In this document: positions 41,001 through 50,299 of the stretch, piece by piece
Layout: each line of letters opens with the position of its first letter
Position numbering within the stretch: the stretch's first letter is position 1
Virus record (IMG/VR): IMGVR_UViG_3300042888_003244
Coordinates: 1 to 62,635 of that record
Source: a virus
Reading direction: 5' to 3' (one strand)
Length of the DNA stretch: 62,635 nt
Position numbers and translations under genes: made by a program
The notes under the pieces: model-generated
The model's input: the letters and a program-made list of their open reading frames with translations, nothing else
Told to the model about the DNA's origin: nothing
Databases searched by the model: none

Positions 41001-42219
41001 TGCACAAATATTCGAATGGGCTAAGATGAAGTGGGATTCAGCTCCTAGTAAAAATTGGTCATGGAATGTCGGAGTTGCCGTTAGGTCATATGCAAAATTG
41101 GCTTCTGATATAAGTAAAAATACGGACTTTTTTGGTATAGGATTGTCTTTGCCTGTTAAAATCGTATCTTCAATTATTTCTGTAGGACATATTATACAAA
41201 AAAACAAAAAGGCACTAACAAGTTATTTGAATCCTGCATTTGTGCCTATTTTGGCAGTAAGTGTTAGGGGTTATGTTAGGTTAACTGACTTTGTTGCAAA
41301 AAGTGCTGGTATGTTAATGAACGAAAGTGGTGTTAGAACCGTTGCTGTTCAGATGGCCACTACTGCCAAAATATTAGAAAAAAACAAAAAGTATTTCTCT
41401 TATTTGATTCCGAGAAACTTTATAGCCAATTTGGCACCTAACTTATTAGGGTATGCTACAATGGCAAGGGCTTTGGAGAAGATGATGACGATTACCGAAA
41501 AGAAATTCATACCTTTAAGTGCATTGGGTGGAACCGACGTTAGTTATAAGACTACTAGACCTGCAGATATTTCTATTGTCAATAGAGTTGCTGCACAGAT
41601 GTCTTTGACTGCAGCTATTATTGGTAAGAATGCTAAATATTTCAATACTAAAATAGATCCTAACTTCATGAAATCGGTAGGGTCAAATCTTTTCTATTAT
41701 ATGACTATTGCTAAAAAACTACAATCACAACAAAGTTTTGGATCTATGATAAAAAGTGCTTTTGGTCTTGATCCTATGAGTCAAATGGCAAATGGTATGA
41801 TTAAACTTGCCAAAGGATATGATAGTCTTGCATCTTCCATAAAAAAGATGGGTTCTGCAATGAGCCAAATCAACGACAAGAAGCTTTCACAGATGGAAAG
41901 AATGGCTAGACTGGGTAGAAGTCAGAACCAAAGTAAAGGATTCTTAGGTTCTCTTGGTGAGGCTGCTGGTTCTGTTGTTGGTGCTGTGGGTGGACTTGTT
42001 GGTGGTGCTCTCAATATGGTTACTCCTGGTGGTGGTCCTGGATCTAAATCAAGTAGTAGAGAAAAGGAAAAAGTTGGTAAATATGGTAATGTTAACAAAC
42101 AGAATGATATGATTATAGAACTACTTATGGAATTGAATAGTAAGATTGGTGCAGGTTCAAATATCGATACTGCTATGTTGAAAAAGTTGAACGAGAAAAA
42201 AGATTCTAAACTTCAGTAA
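38053..42219 (+). CDS. Tail tape measure protein built from about 13 tandem modules
   Basis: 1388 residues (T4 gp29 is 590). Sets tail length and forms the channel plug. A short N-terminal helical region and a Lys-rich linker lead into many hydrophobic helices. From about residue 173 the protein is a tandem array of 61-75-residue modules, each restarting with (I)(M/T)LSSW(V/I)L or a diverged equivalent; the first five are exactly 68 residues long (204 bp). Later modules become less hydrophobic, with GGGVGP(D/E)DFA..(I/V) and WA(S/T)GV(A/G)IALGAFAP repeated. The C-terminus is helical and basic (SKSSSREKEKVGKYG). It has weak promoter features upstream. A long tail is implied if the family's length rule holds. 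Confidence 0.9.
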   Translation: MDQKLLSALNNLSEGLEAIAEALKESGGSGNKSATTSALQGGSFTKEIQEINVGVKQLMKDSKQILKNQETIISLSKKSAGDKKSDFEKAGGDKKKESQIKKGIGTILLIAVAVLAIGMAFKLVGKIDFLSVVGLGLAMLIMSEAFVKIAKTKMTIKEAAIASLAMVMMAIAVTLSSWVLKMISPIGIAQLLTGIAITAMFYIMAPKFAMLLNAVNNSFKKVSYADIIKVTVILVAMSVAITLSSWVLRLITPLSLGQIITGIGITVMFYVVSNFLPKLAISVIAVSKIMSKKDLALLPIMLVAFSIAITLSSWILRMIAPMSFGQIITGIAITAMFWIVSNFLPKLALAVIAVSKIMSKKDLVLLPLMMVAFSIAIMLSSLILKLIQPLSFGQIITTIVVTAVFWAISMFLTDIAIGVIMVDKILGKNKIWMIPLVYVAISAAIMVAGFLFSMTPELGWKQMVGILLIGLIFAGLAYVMPDMAIGLVIMEKALGKGKMWLIPLVYVAIAAAIMVSSHILNASAEIPWMKLLNILVFSVVLVIAVALIGLLSLLLVKVIGLTTILKGSLCIVAIATSIMLASWLLTKGSYKKYPDWKWVLFAALAIVVFGLIGWLLMKIGSLSTYIKGGIAILAVATTIMLTSHIINAGNYKKYPKLAWSLGVGAALLAFGLAAVGLGLVMMFDGGLSLLLGSLGILGVSATIVAASHILAQGKYGKFPSLGWSVSVGLALAAFGGGMVLLGGLIIASFGIGGLMLAAGAKAVLKVAETIVKSSHILAKGNWKKGPTVEWASGVAIALGAFAPIYSMLLENAPGLFSAGGGVGPDDFARAIVTVSKGIMTAAAEFASPKNKSVWKGGPTQAWATGVGIALGAFAPVYMMLLNNAPGIFSKGGGVGPEDFAKAVMTVSRGIIAAAGVFALNTAQFEEGKYPSVKWGQGVGAALNAFAPVFTALSKDTGWFTSGDEVITNMVSGVIRLAGAIVTVAQIFEWAKMKWDSAPSKNWSWNVGVAVRSYAKLASDISKNTDFFGIGLSLPVKIVSSIISVGHIIQKNKKALTSYLNPAFVPILAVSVRGYVRLTDFVAKSAGMLMNESGVRTVAVQMATTAKILEKNKKYFSYLIPRNFIANLAPNLLGYATMARALEKMMTITEKKFIPLSALGGTDVSYKTTRPADISIVNRVAAQMSLTAAIIGKNAKYFNTKIDPNFMKSVGSNLFYYMTIAKKLQSQQSFGSMIKSAFGLDPMSQMANGMIKLAKGYDSLASSIKKMGSAMSQINDKKLSQMERMARLGRSQNQSKGFLGSLGEAAGSVVGAVGGLVGGALNMVTPGGGPGSKSSSREKEKVGKYGNVNKQNDMIIELLMELNSKIGAGSNIDTAMLKKLNEKKDSKLQ
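38569..39588 (+). repeat. Five in-frame 204-bp tandem repeats in the tape measure gene
   Basis: Units start at 38569, 38773, 38977, 39181 and 39385, each exactly 204 bp (68 codons), with the first three most alike, for example TTTCATCATGGGTATT(A/G) at unit starts. The sequence decays gradually into further modules of variable length to about 41200. Confidence 0.85.
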
Positions 42220-42248
42220 ACAATTTGATTGTTATTCATATAATAGAT

Positions 42249-42683
42249 ATGAATAAAAATGTTTCCATCTTTAAAAAGATTAGACTTTTCTCTTTTTATA
42301 AAAAAGTTATCAAAGAAAATAGTGAAGAGCTTGAGAGAAACTTTGGCCTTAGAGTTGATAAGGCACAAAGGTTATATACCGTTCTAAACATTCCTGAAGA
42401 AATAATAGGAGAGTCTTTTTCTCTTAAAAAATCTGATATCGATCGTATATCAGAAAACTATATAAAAGAGTATAACACCGAAGTAAACCGTATATTAAAT
42501 GCAAAGGGACTTGGAGAGCTTTTTGGTCTTTATGAGGTTAAAAAGGTTGATAAGTACTCATATTTGGTGGTTATCGGATATTCACTTTTCAAAAGTAATG
42601 AGTATTATAATAAACTATATTGGAGAGTATATCCTATTATTGGGATAGTATCAATCATTACTACAATTTTACTACTTGTTTAG
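42249..42683 (+). CDS. Hypothetical protein with C-terminal membrane helix, 144 aa
   Basis: ATG at 42249 is used (an in-frame TTG at 42225 is the only earlier candidate). Basic N-terminus (MNKNVSIFKKIRLFSFYKK), a central helical and mixed part, then one hydrophobic C-terminal helix (VYPIIGIVSIITTILLLV). It follows the tape measure by 29 bases. Tail-anchored membrane proteins after the tape measure can be involved in DNA injection, but this is a position-based guess. Confidence 0.65.
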   Translation: MNKNVSIFKKIRLFSFYKKVIKENSEELERNFGLRVDKAQRLYTVLNIPEEIIGESFSLKKSDIDRISENYIKEYNTEVNRILNAKGLGELFGLYEVKKVDKYSYLVVIGYSLFKSNEYYNKLYWRVYPIIGIVSIITTILLLV

Positions 42684-42735
42684 TAAACTTTTAATCAAAA
42701 ATGTATTATAAATAAAAATTCAAAATATAAAAATT

Positions 42736-43182
42736 ATGGCAAAAGAAACAGCAGAAGCATTCTATGAGTTAGATGAGACAACAGAAGAGCTTTTTATGGA
42801 TGTCTTCAACAAGAAGTCGTTTCCGGTTAATGTTAACTTTCAATTTATTGGGAGCTCTAAACAAAAGCAATTGATAAAAGTAGCTAAAATCGCGGATGAT
42901 TTTGCCTTTGTTCTTAAAAAAGAACTTAAAGTTATCATCAATGAAGATCTTTTAAACGTATTTGATGAAGAGTCTATAACTATTCTTATCGAGCAAGAGA
43001 TTGATAAAATCAATATCAATATGGAAAGTGGTAAGATTAAGTTGGTAGGAACAGATTTAAACACATTTTCTTCTATTGTAAACAAATATGGTGTTGAGAA
43101 AGTAGCAAGAGCTAACAAAGTTGAAGAACTTTATAGTGAACAACAAAAAGATGCTAAGACAGACGAAGAATTTATTATCTAA
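42736..43182 (+). CDS. Degenerate phage-metallopeptidase-like protein, 148 aa
   Basis: The region about 65-120 looks like the phage metallopeptidase family that carries a HExxH zinc site, but here the equivalent block is LIEQEIDKI (84-92), so the histidines are missing; the downstream segment LVGTDLNTFSSIVNKYG matches the family's H/D..(T)F..I...(Y/H)G block. It should therefore be catalytically dead if the family call is right. Role is unknown, perhaps structural or regulatory in tail assembly. It sits in a small operon between the tape measure and the large structural gene. Family assignment is by eye. Confidence 0.5.
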   Translation: MAKETAEAFYELDETTEELFMDVFNKKSFPVNVNFQFIGSSKQKQLIKVAKIADDFAFVLKKELKVIINEDLLNVFDEESITILIEQEIDKININMESGKIKLVGTDLNTFSSIVNKYGVEKVARANKVEELYSEQQKDAKTDEEFII

Positions 43183-43184
43183 TC

Positions 43185-43442
43185 ATGAGTATTATAACTA
43201 AAAAATACGTATCTGCGCTTCAAAAAAGATACGAAGCTGAGATGGCTGAGGCAGAAGCAAACATAGCACTTTATCTATCTGGTCATAATCTTGCAGCAAT
43301 CGGAGAGCACTCTGATTTGATGGAAGAACAAGATAAGTGGATCGAAAAATATACGAATGCTAAAGATAAATTGGAAACTTTAAAATCTTTGGATTTGAAT
43401 GATTCGGATTTAGATAAAAAGTCGGAAAGAATTAACAGCTAG
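43185..43442 (+). CDS. Small helical protein, 85 aa
   Basis: Unrecognised, Glu/Lys/Ala-rich, coiled-coil-like (RYEAEMAEAEANIALYL, KLETLKSLDLNDSDLDKK). It follows the preceding stop by two bases and precedes the 228-residue gene. No function assigned; position suggests a tail assembly or baseplate helper. Confidence 0.6.
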   Translation: MSIITKKYVSALQKRYEAEMAEAEANIALYLSGHNLAAIGEHSDLMEEQDKWIEKYTNAKDKLETLKSLDLNDSDLDKKSERINS

Positions 43443-43467
43443 GCTGTACAAAAATAAAAACAAAAAT

Positions 43468-44154
43468 ATGTCAAATATTGAAACAAACGTAGTAAAACCA
43501 GAGATTAAATTCTTTGAAAATAACACTGAGAATTTAGTTATTGATCCTATCAATGAAGTTATTTTAGATAGTAAAATCAAATCTATCGAAGACTATATGG
43601 TCAACAATGATGGAACTAATAAAAGTGATGAAGAAAAAGATAATCTTTATAAAGTATCACAAGGATTTTGGAAAGAGTATACTGATGCTTTAAGAGATGC
43701 TAAATACAACTTCCATCTTAATAGAGTTCAATGGAAATTCTTAACAGATTTAATCTTACAAAAATTAGAGTATGATGTAAACACTGTTTTCTTCGCAATC
43801 GAATTAACTGAGTTATTGGGAACAATGAGAGATGTTAAATATACAAACGATGATGAGTTAATCGCTTTCCCTGTTAATGCAACAGAAATCACTTACATCT
43901 ACCATTTAATATCAAAACATAAAGTTAAAGGTCTTACTAAAGATTCTTATACATTCTCTAAAGTTTTGATGAGAATAGGAACTATTAGTAAACTTTTCAA
44001 CTATTACGATTCTTATGCAAAAAGTTTATCTACAGATATCCAGGATTGGGTTGCTTCTTTTGAAGAAGGTATCATTGCAGAAGGTGTTGAGAAAAAGAAA
44101 AGAAAATCAGAAACAGTTGAAGCTACGGTAATCGAACCAAGTTCAAACAACTAA
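43468..44154 (+). CDS. Hypothetical tail-region protein, 228 aa
   Basis: Unrecognised alpha-helical acidic protein. Residues 60-200 show long helices with aromatic clusters (GFWKEYTDALRDAKYNFHLN) and the C-terminus is Lys/Thr-rich. Last gene of the tape measure block, followed by a bidirectional terminator. By analogy with T4 it could be a baseplate or tail-completion protein, but no motif supports one. Confidence 0.6.
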   Translation: MSNIETNVVKPEIKFFENNTENLVIDPINEVILDSKIKSIEDYMVNNDGTNKSDEEKDNLYKVSQGFWKEYTDALRDAKYNFHLNRVQWKFLTDLILQKLEYDVNTVFFAIELTELLGTMRDVKYTNDDELIAFPVNATEITYIYHLISKHKVKGLTKDSYTFSKVLMRIGTISKLFNYYDSYAKSLSTDIQDWVASFEEGIIAEGVEKKKRKSETVEATVIEPSSNN

Positions 44155-44172
44155 TCATTGATTTAGTTTAAT

Positions 44173-44207
44173 AAAAAAGCCTTTAGATTTTCTAAAGGCT
44201 TTTCTTT
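44173..44207. terminator. Bidirectional hairpin terminator
   Basis: AAAAAAGCCTTTAGA / TCTAAAGGCTTTTC stem between convergent stops at 44154 and 44207. Confidence 0.8.
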
Positions 44208-47200
44208 TAATATACTGGCTCAATCGGAGTAAATGGTCCGATTATGTCTCTCATTCCTGAAGAATCAACTAAATCTTTTATTCCACGTATTTCGTAGTTT
44301 TTTCTGTCTCTATAAACTGCCCCATATCCATTTTCTGAAGATATCTCTATTACAATGAATGGATCTATGTTAGAATCTAACGCAAAGTTGAATGGTGCTA
44401 TTATTGGTGTTTTATGTGGACCATTTTCTTTCATAGAAATAATAGAATGTGTTGCACCGACTTTTGGTGGTGGAAGTATTCTTCTATATTCGTCTATTGT
44501 CTGTACCGGTTCTAAATCTATTTCTAACCACTCTGTTATATTCAACCAATTTTGGTCATCTCCTTGGTCTAATACCGGTGGTATTGCAGAATAAGTTGCA
44601 CCAAGTCCACTATAAACAAACATCTCTCTATTATATTTTACTATGTTTGTTACTCCATATGTTCCATTTGCATCCCAATCTTCCACATCTTCATTTTTTC
44701 TTGGACTTTTAACCTTATTGTTGTCTTGTGCAGACTCATATATCTTTCCATAATAAGTTACTTTATCACCTTTCATATAGTTTGTAAATGGTGCCCATTC
44801 TTTATATGTTTTATATGTTCTAATCTTTATAGTAAAGTATTCTGGTAGAACCATATTTTCTTTAAACTCATAATATGGTCTTGGTGGTGGAACTAAACCT
44901 GTTGGATTTTTGTCTGCACCTACTCCATCTACTATAGTATAGAAGTCTAATACACAGTTGTAGACGGTAGATCCACTATTAACCGGCATCAAATAAGCTT
45001 CGTTTAGTTTAAATGATATTGGTGTCATACTTTCTCTTATGTTGACTATTCTCATATCATGAACTCTATGAGTAATCTGTGTACCACCTGTAAAGTAAGC
45101 TCTTCCTGTTATGTCTAGTATTTTGTGAGTTAGTGGAATTATATTACTTTTCAACCAGAATTTTAATCCTTGTAGTTTTATCGTTATATCATCTATACTA
45201 TATCCAAGTAAATTGTTTCCTTCTTTGTCTGTTATAAAGTATGTTAGATTGAATAGGTTTGTCTCTTCAAAGTTCTCGTTTGGAAAAGTATGCTTTACAA
45301 AGTCGTTTTCTGTCCATCCTTCCACAGAGTTGTCAAATATATCTGGTATTTCTACTTTGAATAGTTTTAAAAAGTTTTCTGAAGTAGTATTTATATTTCT
45401 ATAGTATTCGTTTAGTTGTAAATCGTTGTATCCAAAGAAGTTTATTGCGTTTATTATGGATTTGTATGATCCAATATAAGGATATATCAAATGCTTCATC
45501 ATCAAAAGTTCTTTTCTCTTCATGTTTAAGAAGTTCCAATCTACACCACCTTCTAATATGTCATAATCTTTAAATATGAATATCTCATTATGACCTATAT
45601 TTTTTCCTACATTTCCTAATTCTATTTTGAATCTTGGATCTTCTATTTCAGTCTGTCCTATTGTTTTAAATCTAGCAATCTCTCTATCTGTAACAAATAA
45701 AGTTGTTTTTAGGTATGTAGTTGTTCCTGATTTTGGATAGTCGGTTATTACAGTTTTTTCACTTTCAAAGAAGTCTAAATCTATGTTAAAGAAATCTACT
45801 ATTATAGTTTTGTTGTAGATTTCTGATATCTTAACTACATATCCACTATTTGTTGATATGTACTGATTTTTAGTATTTGTTATATCCTTTATTTCGATTC
45901 CTAAATATTGTCCTACTTTCAAACCTTTACCTATAAAAGTCTCTTCTGACATCATGTTGAGTTTTATTTGTCCTCTTTTGTATCCGTCTGAAGTAAGTGT
46001 GTCAAATGATATAATAGTGTCATTTGTAGGAGTACTGGTGATACTAAACTCTACTTCTTCTCTTTTATAAAGTTGTAAAAATGAACTATATGCACCTTCT
46101 TCGGGTGCTTTAAATCCTAAGAATAGTTGAAGTGGTGTTGGCTCTGTAGAAACATCATCTTGGTCATCTATGTAACTAAGTTCATATTCAACACTATCAA
46201 AAACGATTTGTTGATATTCAGGTAAATCCACTTTGTTTATGTCTCTGTTAGGATATTTGTTTAAAGGAACATCTTTGAATGGTTTTGGTCCTTTATATGT
46301 ATAAGGACCTGTCTTTTCAAGTTGCTCTCCGCTCAAATCATATATGAAGAATTCTGGATTTTCATCTGTCAACCATCTCCAATAGTATTTTACTGCAACA
46401 TCACCTTCAAAGTTTTCTCTTGGTCTTCTGACACATTCATATGCCTTTACCCAAAGTTCTGTTGGTTTTACGTAATTTGGATTTAAAGTACCAAATTGTC
46501 CTTCGTCTATCGAACTTCCTGTTACTCCAATTATGTCAACTATACTATTTACGGTTGGTTTTATTACAAAAACATTTGCCATCGATGGTTGTAAAGTCCA
46601 TATAGATTTGTCTTCTGGGTTGTATAGTATTCTTTTACTTATGGCTGGCGTCGTTTCTGTATGAACCACTACTCCATTTGCAGAATCCACAACACAAACT
46701 GTGCTTGTTGTATCCGATGCTAAATATACACCACCATCATATTGGTTTAGTGCCATTCTACCATATATTGATGGATTTCTATCTATGTTTATGGTATTGT
46801 CTGTAAGATTCAAAGATCTGAATCTAAAAGTCTTGTCAGAAACGTTCATCTCGCCTGTAAGGTTGTTGTAAATTACATCCACAAACTCACTCATGGTCAT
46901 TCCTGGTACTGATGCAGTCAGTCCATTATCTATTCTCCAAAGTTGTGCATCTGCATAAACATATACAGATTCGTTTACTGGTTCATAGAATATAGAAGAT
47001 TGTGCAAGATCAGGAATATTGTAAGATGTTTGTATATCTCTCGTTGCACCATTTACTCTAATCAATAAATCTGCGTCGGTAGTTATGTATATGTCTTTTT
47101 CAAACTCGTTGTATACCATTTTCCCTGTTTTTGTGTCTGTAGGTGATGGTGTTGTGAGATTTGTTATTAAAACGTTTTTATAACTGAATATTGATATTGT

Positions 47201-50200
47201 CGGGCTATTTTCGTAAGTAACGTAGATATCACCGTTGTCTGTGTTTATCAACATGTCCGCTGCCGTGTTGGTTAATGTTATAGATGTTACTATTATGTTT
47301 AATACAGGATCGACAACCCATAATTTGGTTTTTGATAGACAATATAGGAAGCTATTGAAAGTATTGAATTCTATCTCTATACTATCAGTGTTTCCTGTAA
47401 GATATATTGTAGATAGATATACTCCGGTATATGCATCCATTGCACTAAGATTGTCTCCTAACACAAAAACAGAGTTGGATAGCTGTATGTATTTCATATC
47501 AATAAGATTTGAAACTCCAGGCTGTCCACTTATGTTATAGTTTATTGTTTCGTAGTCGTTGAAGTTATAGTTTACACCAAACATCTCTTGATTATGTTGT
47601 ATAGGGTTGAATGGCCCTCCTTGTCCTGTTGGTCCTACCGCAGGATCACACGTAGTCTGTCCAAATCCTATAGTGAATGCTAAAGTTATGAATCCAGATG
47701 ATCTACAAGGTGCACTTTCTAATCCCCAGAAAGGTCCTTGGTAGTTAAGACTCATAATCTTTGGATCAACACTAAGAAGATTATATTTTACGTCTTGTAA
47801 AGGATGAGGTGTACTATTTACACCAATTACTCTTCCTGTTCCAAACCCCGCATCTTCAAAAGATGAATTTGCATCGGATTTTATTAGTCTTACTTCATTT
47901 CCAGTAACAATAGTTCCTTTGTTTCCTTTAATCTTTTTAGTTATCACATAGTCTGTCTGACCAGGTAGCATAATCTTACCGGTCTTTATGGTATAGTCAA
48001 GTCTTCTGTCTGTTCTTTTGACATCAAACTTCAATAGATTATTTATACTTTTAACTATTATTCCGTATGTTTCTAATACTGGAGCATGTTCTTCTGTCCA
48101 TGCTACCAATGTTGCGGGAATATCCGGTAATTTCACGGTTGCGGTTGATGATGTTGATGATACGGTCGCACCTGTGTTGTCAAGGAAGGTTCCGTATATT
48201 GTCTGCATCTCATATGGTTTGCTGTTTATTGTAAACGATAGATTTCCACCTATTTCATTGAATAAAACTTTAGAGTGTTCTATATGATAATCTGCGGTTG
48301 TTCCTACTTCTATTCGATTTATTTCTATAGGTATGTTAGGATATTCCGATCTTATTACAATGGCGTTGTAGAATGGTGAAACATAACTTCCTAAGTATTC
48401 TAAATCTGCTGTGATTCCTAATGCACGAAGTCTGACAAAGTTTCTAGATAACCAGTTTCTTAGAGTTCTATCTATAGTTCTTTGCATATCTGGTGCCGCA
48501 CCTGAATATATCCAAGCCACTTCTTCTTCATATACTTGTTTGTTGATTACTAACTTTATTCCAAACTCATCTATATCTGTAAAGACTATATTATATTTGT
48601 AGTTTTCTGAGTAGTCGTAGTTTAACTCTTGTGTGAACTTTTCTTTTATCTCAATAAGTCTTTCATTAGTTTGAAATTGCTTACCTATCAAATAAGAGCT
48701 ACAATTTGCGACCTCTGTATCGTATAGATTTGATAGAAACAAATAGTTATTTGATGGTATAGAACTCGATGATGATAAATCTGGTGGCATCGAAAAAAGT
48801 TCTATTGCTTTTCTAATGATGAATGCTTCTCTATCTCCTAAATTTGCCAAACATGTACTTACGGTCTCTGTGTGGTAGAAATTAACTTCTGCATACTTAC
48901 TTGGATACATCAAATCTGCTTTCAGTACTCCCTTATTTAAGTATAAATCTATATTTAATGAACTAAAATCGTCTTTATATTTTTCTGCAGCCATTGCTAA
49001 TGTAACAGAACTACTTTGTGTATATCCCTGTTCAAAATATAGTCTATCTGTTGTTAAATAGATTTGACAATTGTTTACTATTTCATCAGTAAGTACTTGA
49101 TCAACTGAAATATATGTTGGTTTTCCCCAATACTCTTTTGAGTTGGCGGGAGTGACAAATTGTGTGTTTACATTTGAATAGTCTTGTGTGTATGCCTTTA
49201 TACATTGGTATACGTTGTTGTTATATAAAACCTGAGACTTTTCTGTATACACAACAAGTTCTGTTATGTTAGCAAAGTTGGGTACGTTACTAACTGTAAG
49301 AAAGTTTGTATTTAATGTAGATCCAATTATTTTAAACTCTCTACCCGATTTTAATATTTTTGGAAATGCATTCAGATTTTTGAATGTTATTCTACCATTT
49401 GCAATGGTTATTCCTCCGTCGTATATTTTAGGAACATCGGTTTTAGATATAAGTTCAATAAGAAGATTTTTATCAGTCTCAATATTTTTAAGGTAGTATT
49501 CAAAATGTACTGCATCAGTCACTTCGTTTTCTTTAACTGTATAGACACCATCATTTTTTTCACTATTTACTATATTTAGTTTTTTACCTGCGTAGTATTT
49601 GTCGTAAAAGTTTGGTTCGTTCCATTCCGAAAGGTTGTTTTTGTAGTCTGCGTCTATATAGTTGTATATTCCTAAGAGATTTGAACCTCTAAGTGTTACA
49701 TCTTTTATCGATCCATTTGTGTATTCGACATAGTACATTGATTCAAACGTCGCGTTATCTACGTCTGTTAGTATCATTACTGCACCTTTTTTAGAACCGA
49801 TTACTGCATAAGTCTTTTTAGTATCTTGAAACTCCAAAAACTCACTATCAAACATTATAAAAGTTCCAATAGGGAAAAATCTTTCAAAATCCACACCGTA
49901 TATCCATTTAGAATAGAAGCTTGGATCATTATTTACAGGTTCTATTGCAGCCATAGAAAATGTTCCTAATCTTGCTCCATAGAAGTGCATTCCCCATTCG
50001 TTGAATATCTGAAACTTACTTAGAGTTAAATCTCCAGAAACTGCATATTCAAATGCCGGAAGATATTCCATTGTATATAGACCAATTGTCTTATAGATGT
50101 CTGATGAACTTTGGTGAAAAAGTAAATCTCCTTCGAATCTATCGACAGTGTTGTTGTACTTTATGTTTAGGTAATCGCCTTCCTTATTGAAGAAAACTAA

Positions 50201-50218
50201 GCTTTTATGGTTAGACAT
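44207..50218 (-). CDS. Giant baseplate-type structural protein with beta-propeller and CBM-like modules, 2003 aa
   Basis: The longest gene in the window. Order: a long beta-rich N-terminal half with a CBM5/12-like YNNNVYQCIKAY..YW segment (about 330-365); a YVTN-like beta-propeller region (about 920-1215) with repeated (I/V)-(Y/W)-x(2)-D blocks such as KLWVVDPVLNIIVTS, GDIYVTY and VYVYADAQLWRID; a baseplate-wedge-like region (about 1583-1700) with SYKSIINAINFFGYNDLQ; and two more CBM-like segments near the C-terminus (WAPFTNYMKGDKVTYYGKIY and WDANGTYGVTNIVKYNREMF). Likely part of the baseplate or an attached fibre, able to bind surface glycans. Single gene with its own promoter motif. Module calls are by eye. 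Confidence 0.6.
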   Translation of the reverse strand: MSNHKSLVFFNKEGDYLNIKYNNTVDRFEGDLLFHQSSSDIYKTIGLYTMEYLPAFEYAVSGDLTLSKFQIFNEWGMHFYGARLGTFSMAAIEPVNNDPSFYSKWIYGVDFERFFPIGTFIMFDSEFLEFQDTKKTYAVIGSKKGAVMILTDVDNATFESMYYVEYTNGSIKDVTLRGSNLLGIYNYIDADYKNNLSEWNEPNFYDKYYAGKKLNIVNSEKNDGVYTVKENEVTDAVHFEYYLKNIETDKNLLIELISKTDVPKIYDGGITIANGRITFKNLNAFPKILKSGREFKIIGSTLNTNFLTVSNVPNFANITELVVYTEKSQVLYNNNVYQCIKAYTQDYSNVNTQFVTPANSKEYWGKPTYISVDQVLTDEIVNNCQIYLTTDRLYFEQGYTQSSSVTLAMAAEKYKDDFSSLNIDLYLNKGVLKADLMYPSKYAEVNFYHTETVSTCLANLGDREAFIIRKAIELFSMPPDLSSSSSIPSNNYLFLSNLYDTEVANCSSYLIGKQFQTNERLIEIKEKFTQELNYDYSENYKYNIVFTDIDEFGIKLVINKQVYEEEVAWIYSGAAPDMQRTIDRTLRNWLSRNFVRLRALGITADLEYLGSYVSPFYNAIVIRSEYPNIPIEINRIEVGTTADYHIEHSKVLFNEIGGNLSFTINSKPYEMQTIYGTFLDNTGATVSSTSSTATVKLPDIPATLVAWTEEHAPVLETYGIIVKSINNLLKFDVKRTDRRLDYTIKTGKIMLPGQTDYVITKKIKGNKGTIVTGNEVRLIKSDANSSFEDAGFGTGRVIGVNSTPHPLQDVKYNLLSVDPKIMSLNYQGPFWGLESAPCRSSGFITLAFTIGFGQTTCDPAVGPTGQGGPFNPIQHNQEMFGVNYNFNDYETINYNISGQPGVSNLIDMKYIQLSNSVFVLGDNLSAMDAYTGVYLSTIYLTGNTDSIEIEFNTFNSFLYCLSKTKLWVVDPVLNIIVTSITLTNTAADMLINTDNGDIYVTYENSPTISIFSYKNVLITNLTTPSPTDTKTGKMVYNEFEKDIYITTDADLLIRVNGATRDIQTSYNIPDLAQSSIFYEPVNESVYVYADAQLWRIDNGLTASVPGMTMSEFVDVIYNNLTGEMNVSDKTFRFRSLNLTDNTINIDRNPSIYGRMALNQYDGGVYLASDTTSTVCVVDSANGVVVHTETTPAISKRILYNPEDKSIWTLQPSMANVFVIKPTVNSIVDIIGVTGSSIDEGQFGTLNPNYVKPTELWVKAYECVRRPRENFEGDVAVKYYWRWLTDENPEFFIYDLSGEQLEKTGPYTYKGPKPFKDVPLNKYPNRDINKVDLPEYQQIVFDSVEYELSYIDDQDDVSTEPTPLQLFLGFKAPEEGAYSSFLQLYKREEVEFSITSTPTNDTIISFDTLTSDGYKRGQIKLNMMSEETFIGKGLKVGQYLGIEIKDITNTKNQYISTNSGYVVKISEIYNKTIIVDFFNIDLDFFESEKTVITDYPKSGTTTYLKTTLFVTDREIARFKTIGQTEIEDPRFKIELGNVGKNIGHNEIFIFKDYDILEGGVDWNFLNMKRKELLMMKHLIYPYIGSYKSIINAINFFGYNDLQLNEYYRNINTTSENFLKLFKVEIPDIFDNSVEGWTENDFVKHTFPNENFEETNLFNLTYFITDKEGNNLLGYSIDDITIKLQGLKFWLKSNIIPLTHKILDITGRAYFTGGTQITHRVHDMRIVNIRESMTPISFKLNEAYLMPVNSGSTVYNCVLDFYTIVDGVGADKNPTGLVPPPRPYYEFKENMVLPEYFTIKIRTYKTYKEWAPFTNYMKGDKVTYYGKIYESAQDNNKVKSPRKNEDVEDWDANGTYGVTNIVKYNREMFVYSGLGATYSAIPPVLDQGDDQNWLNITEWLEIDLEPVQTIDEYRRILPPPKVGATHSIISMKENGPHKTPIIAPFNFALDSNIDPFIVIEISSENGYGAVYRDRKNYEIRGIKDLVDSSGMRDIIGPFTPIEPVY

Positions 50219-50238
50219 TTATATTGAATACTTTTTGA

Positions 50239-50249
50239 TATATATTAAA
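50239..50249 (-). promoter_or_regulatory. Late-type promoter motif TTTAATATATA
   Basis: Exact minus-strand copy, 20 bases before ATG 50218 of the giant structural gene. Confidence 0.6.
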
Positions 50250-50299
50250 AATGTGTTTCTTGATAATAATATATAGAGTATAAAAATCTTAAATAAATT

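Noticed and set aside
38196-41207. Minus-strand frames inside the tape measure gene
   Set aside because: They are antisense to a long continuous, modular plus-strand gene.
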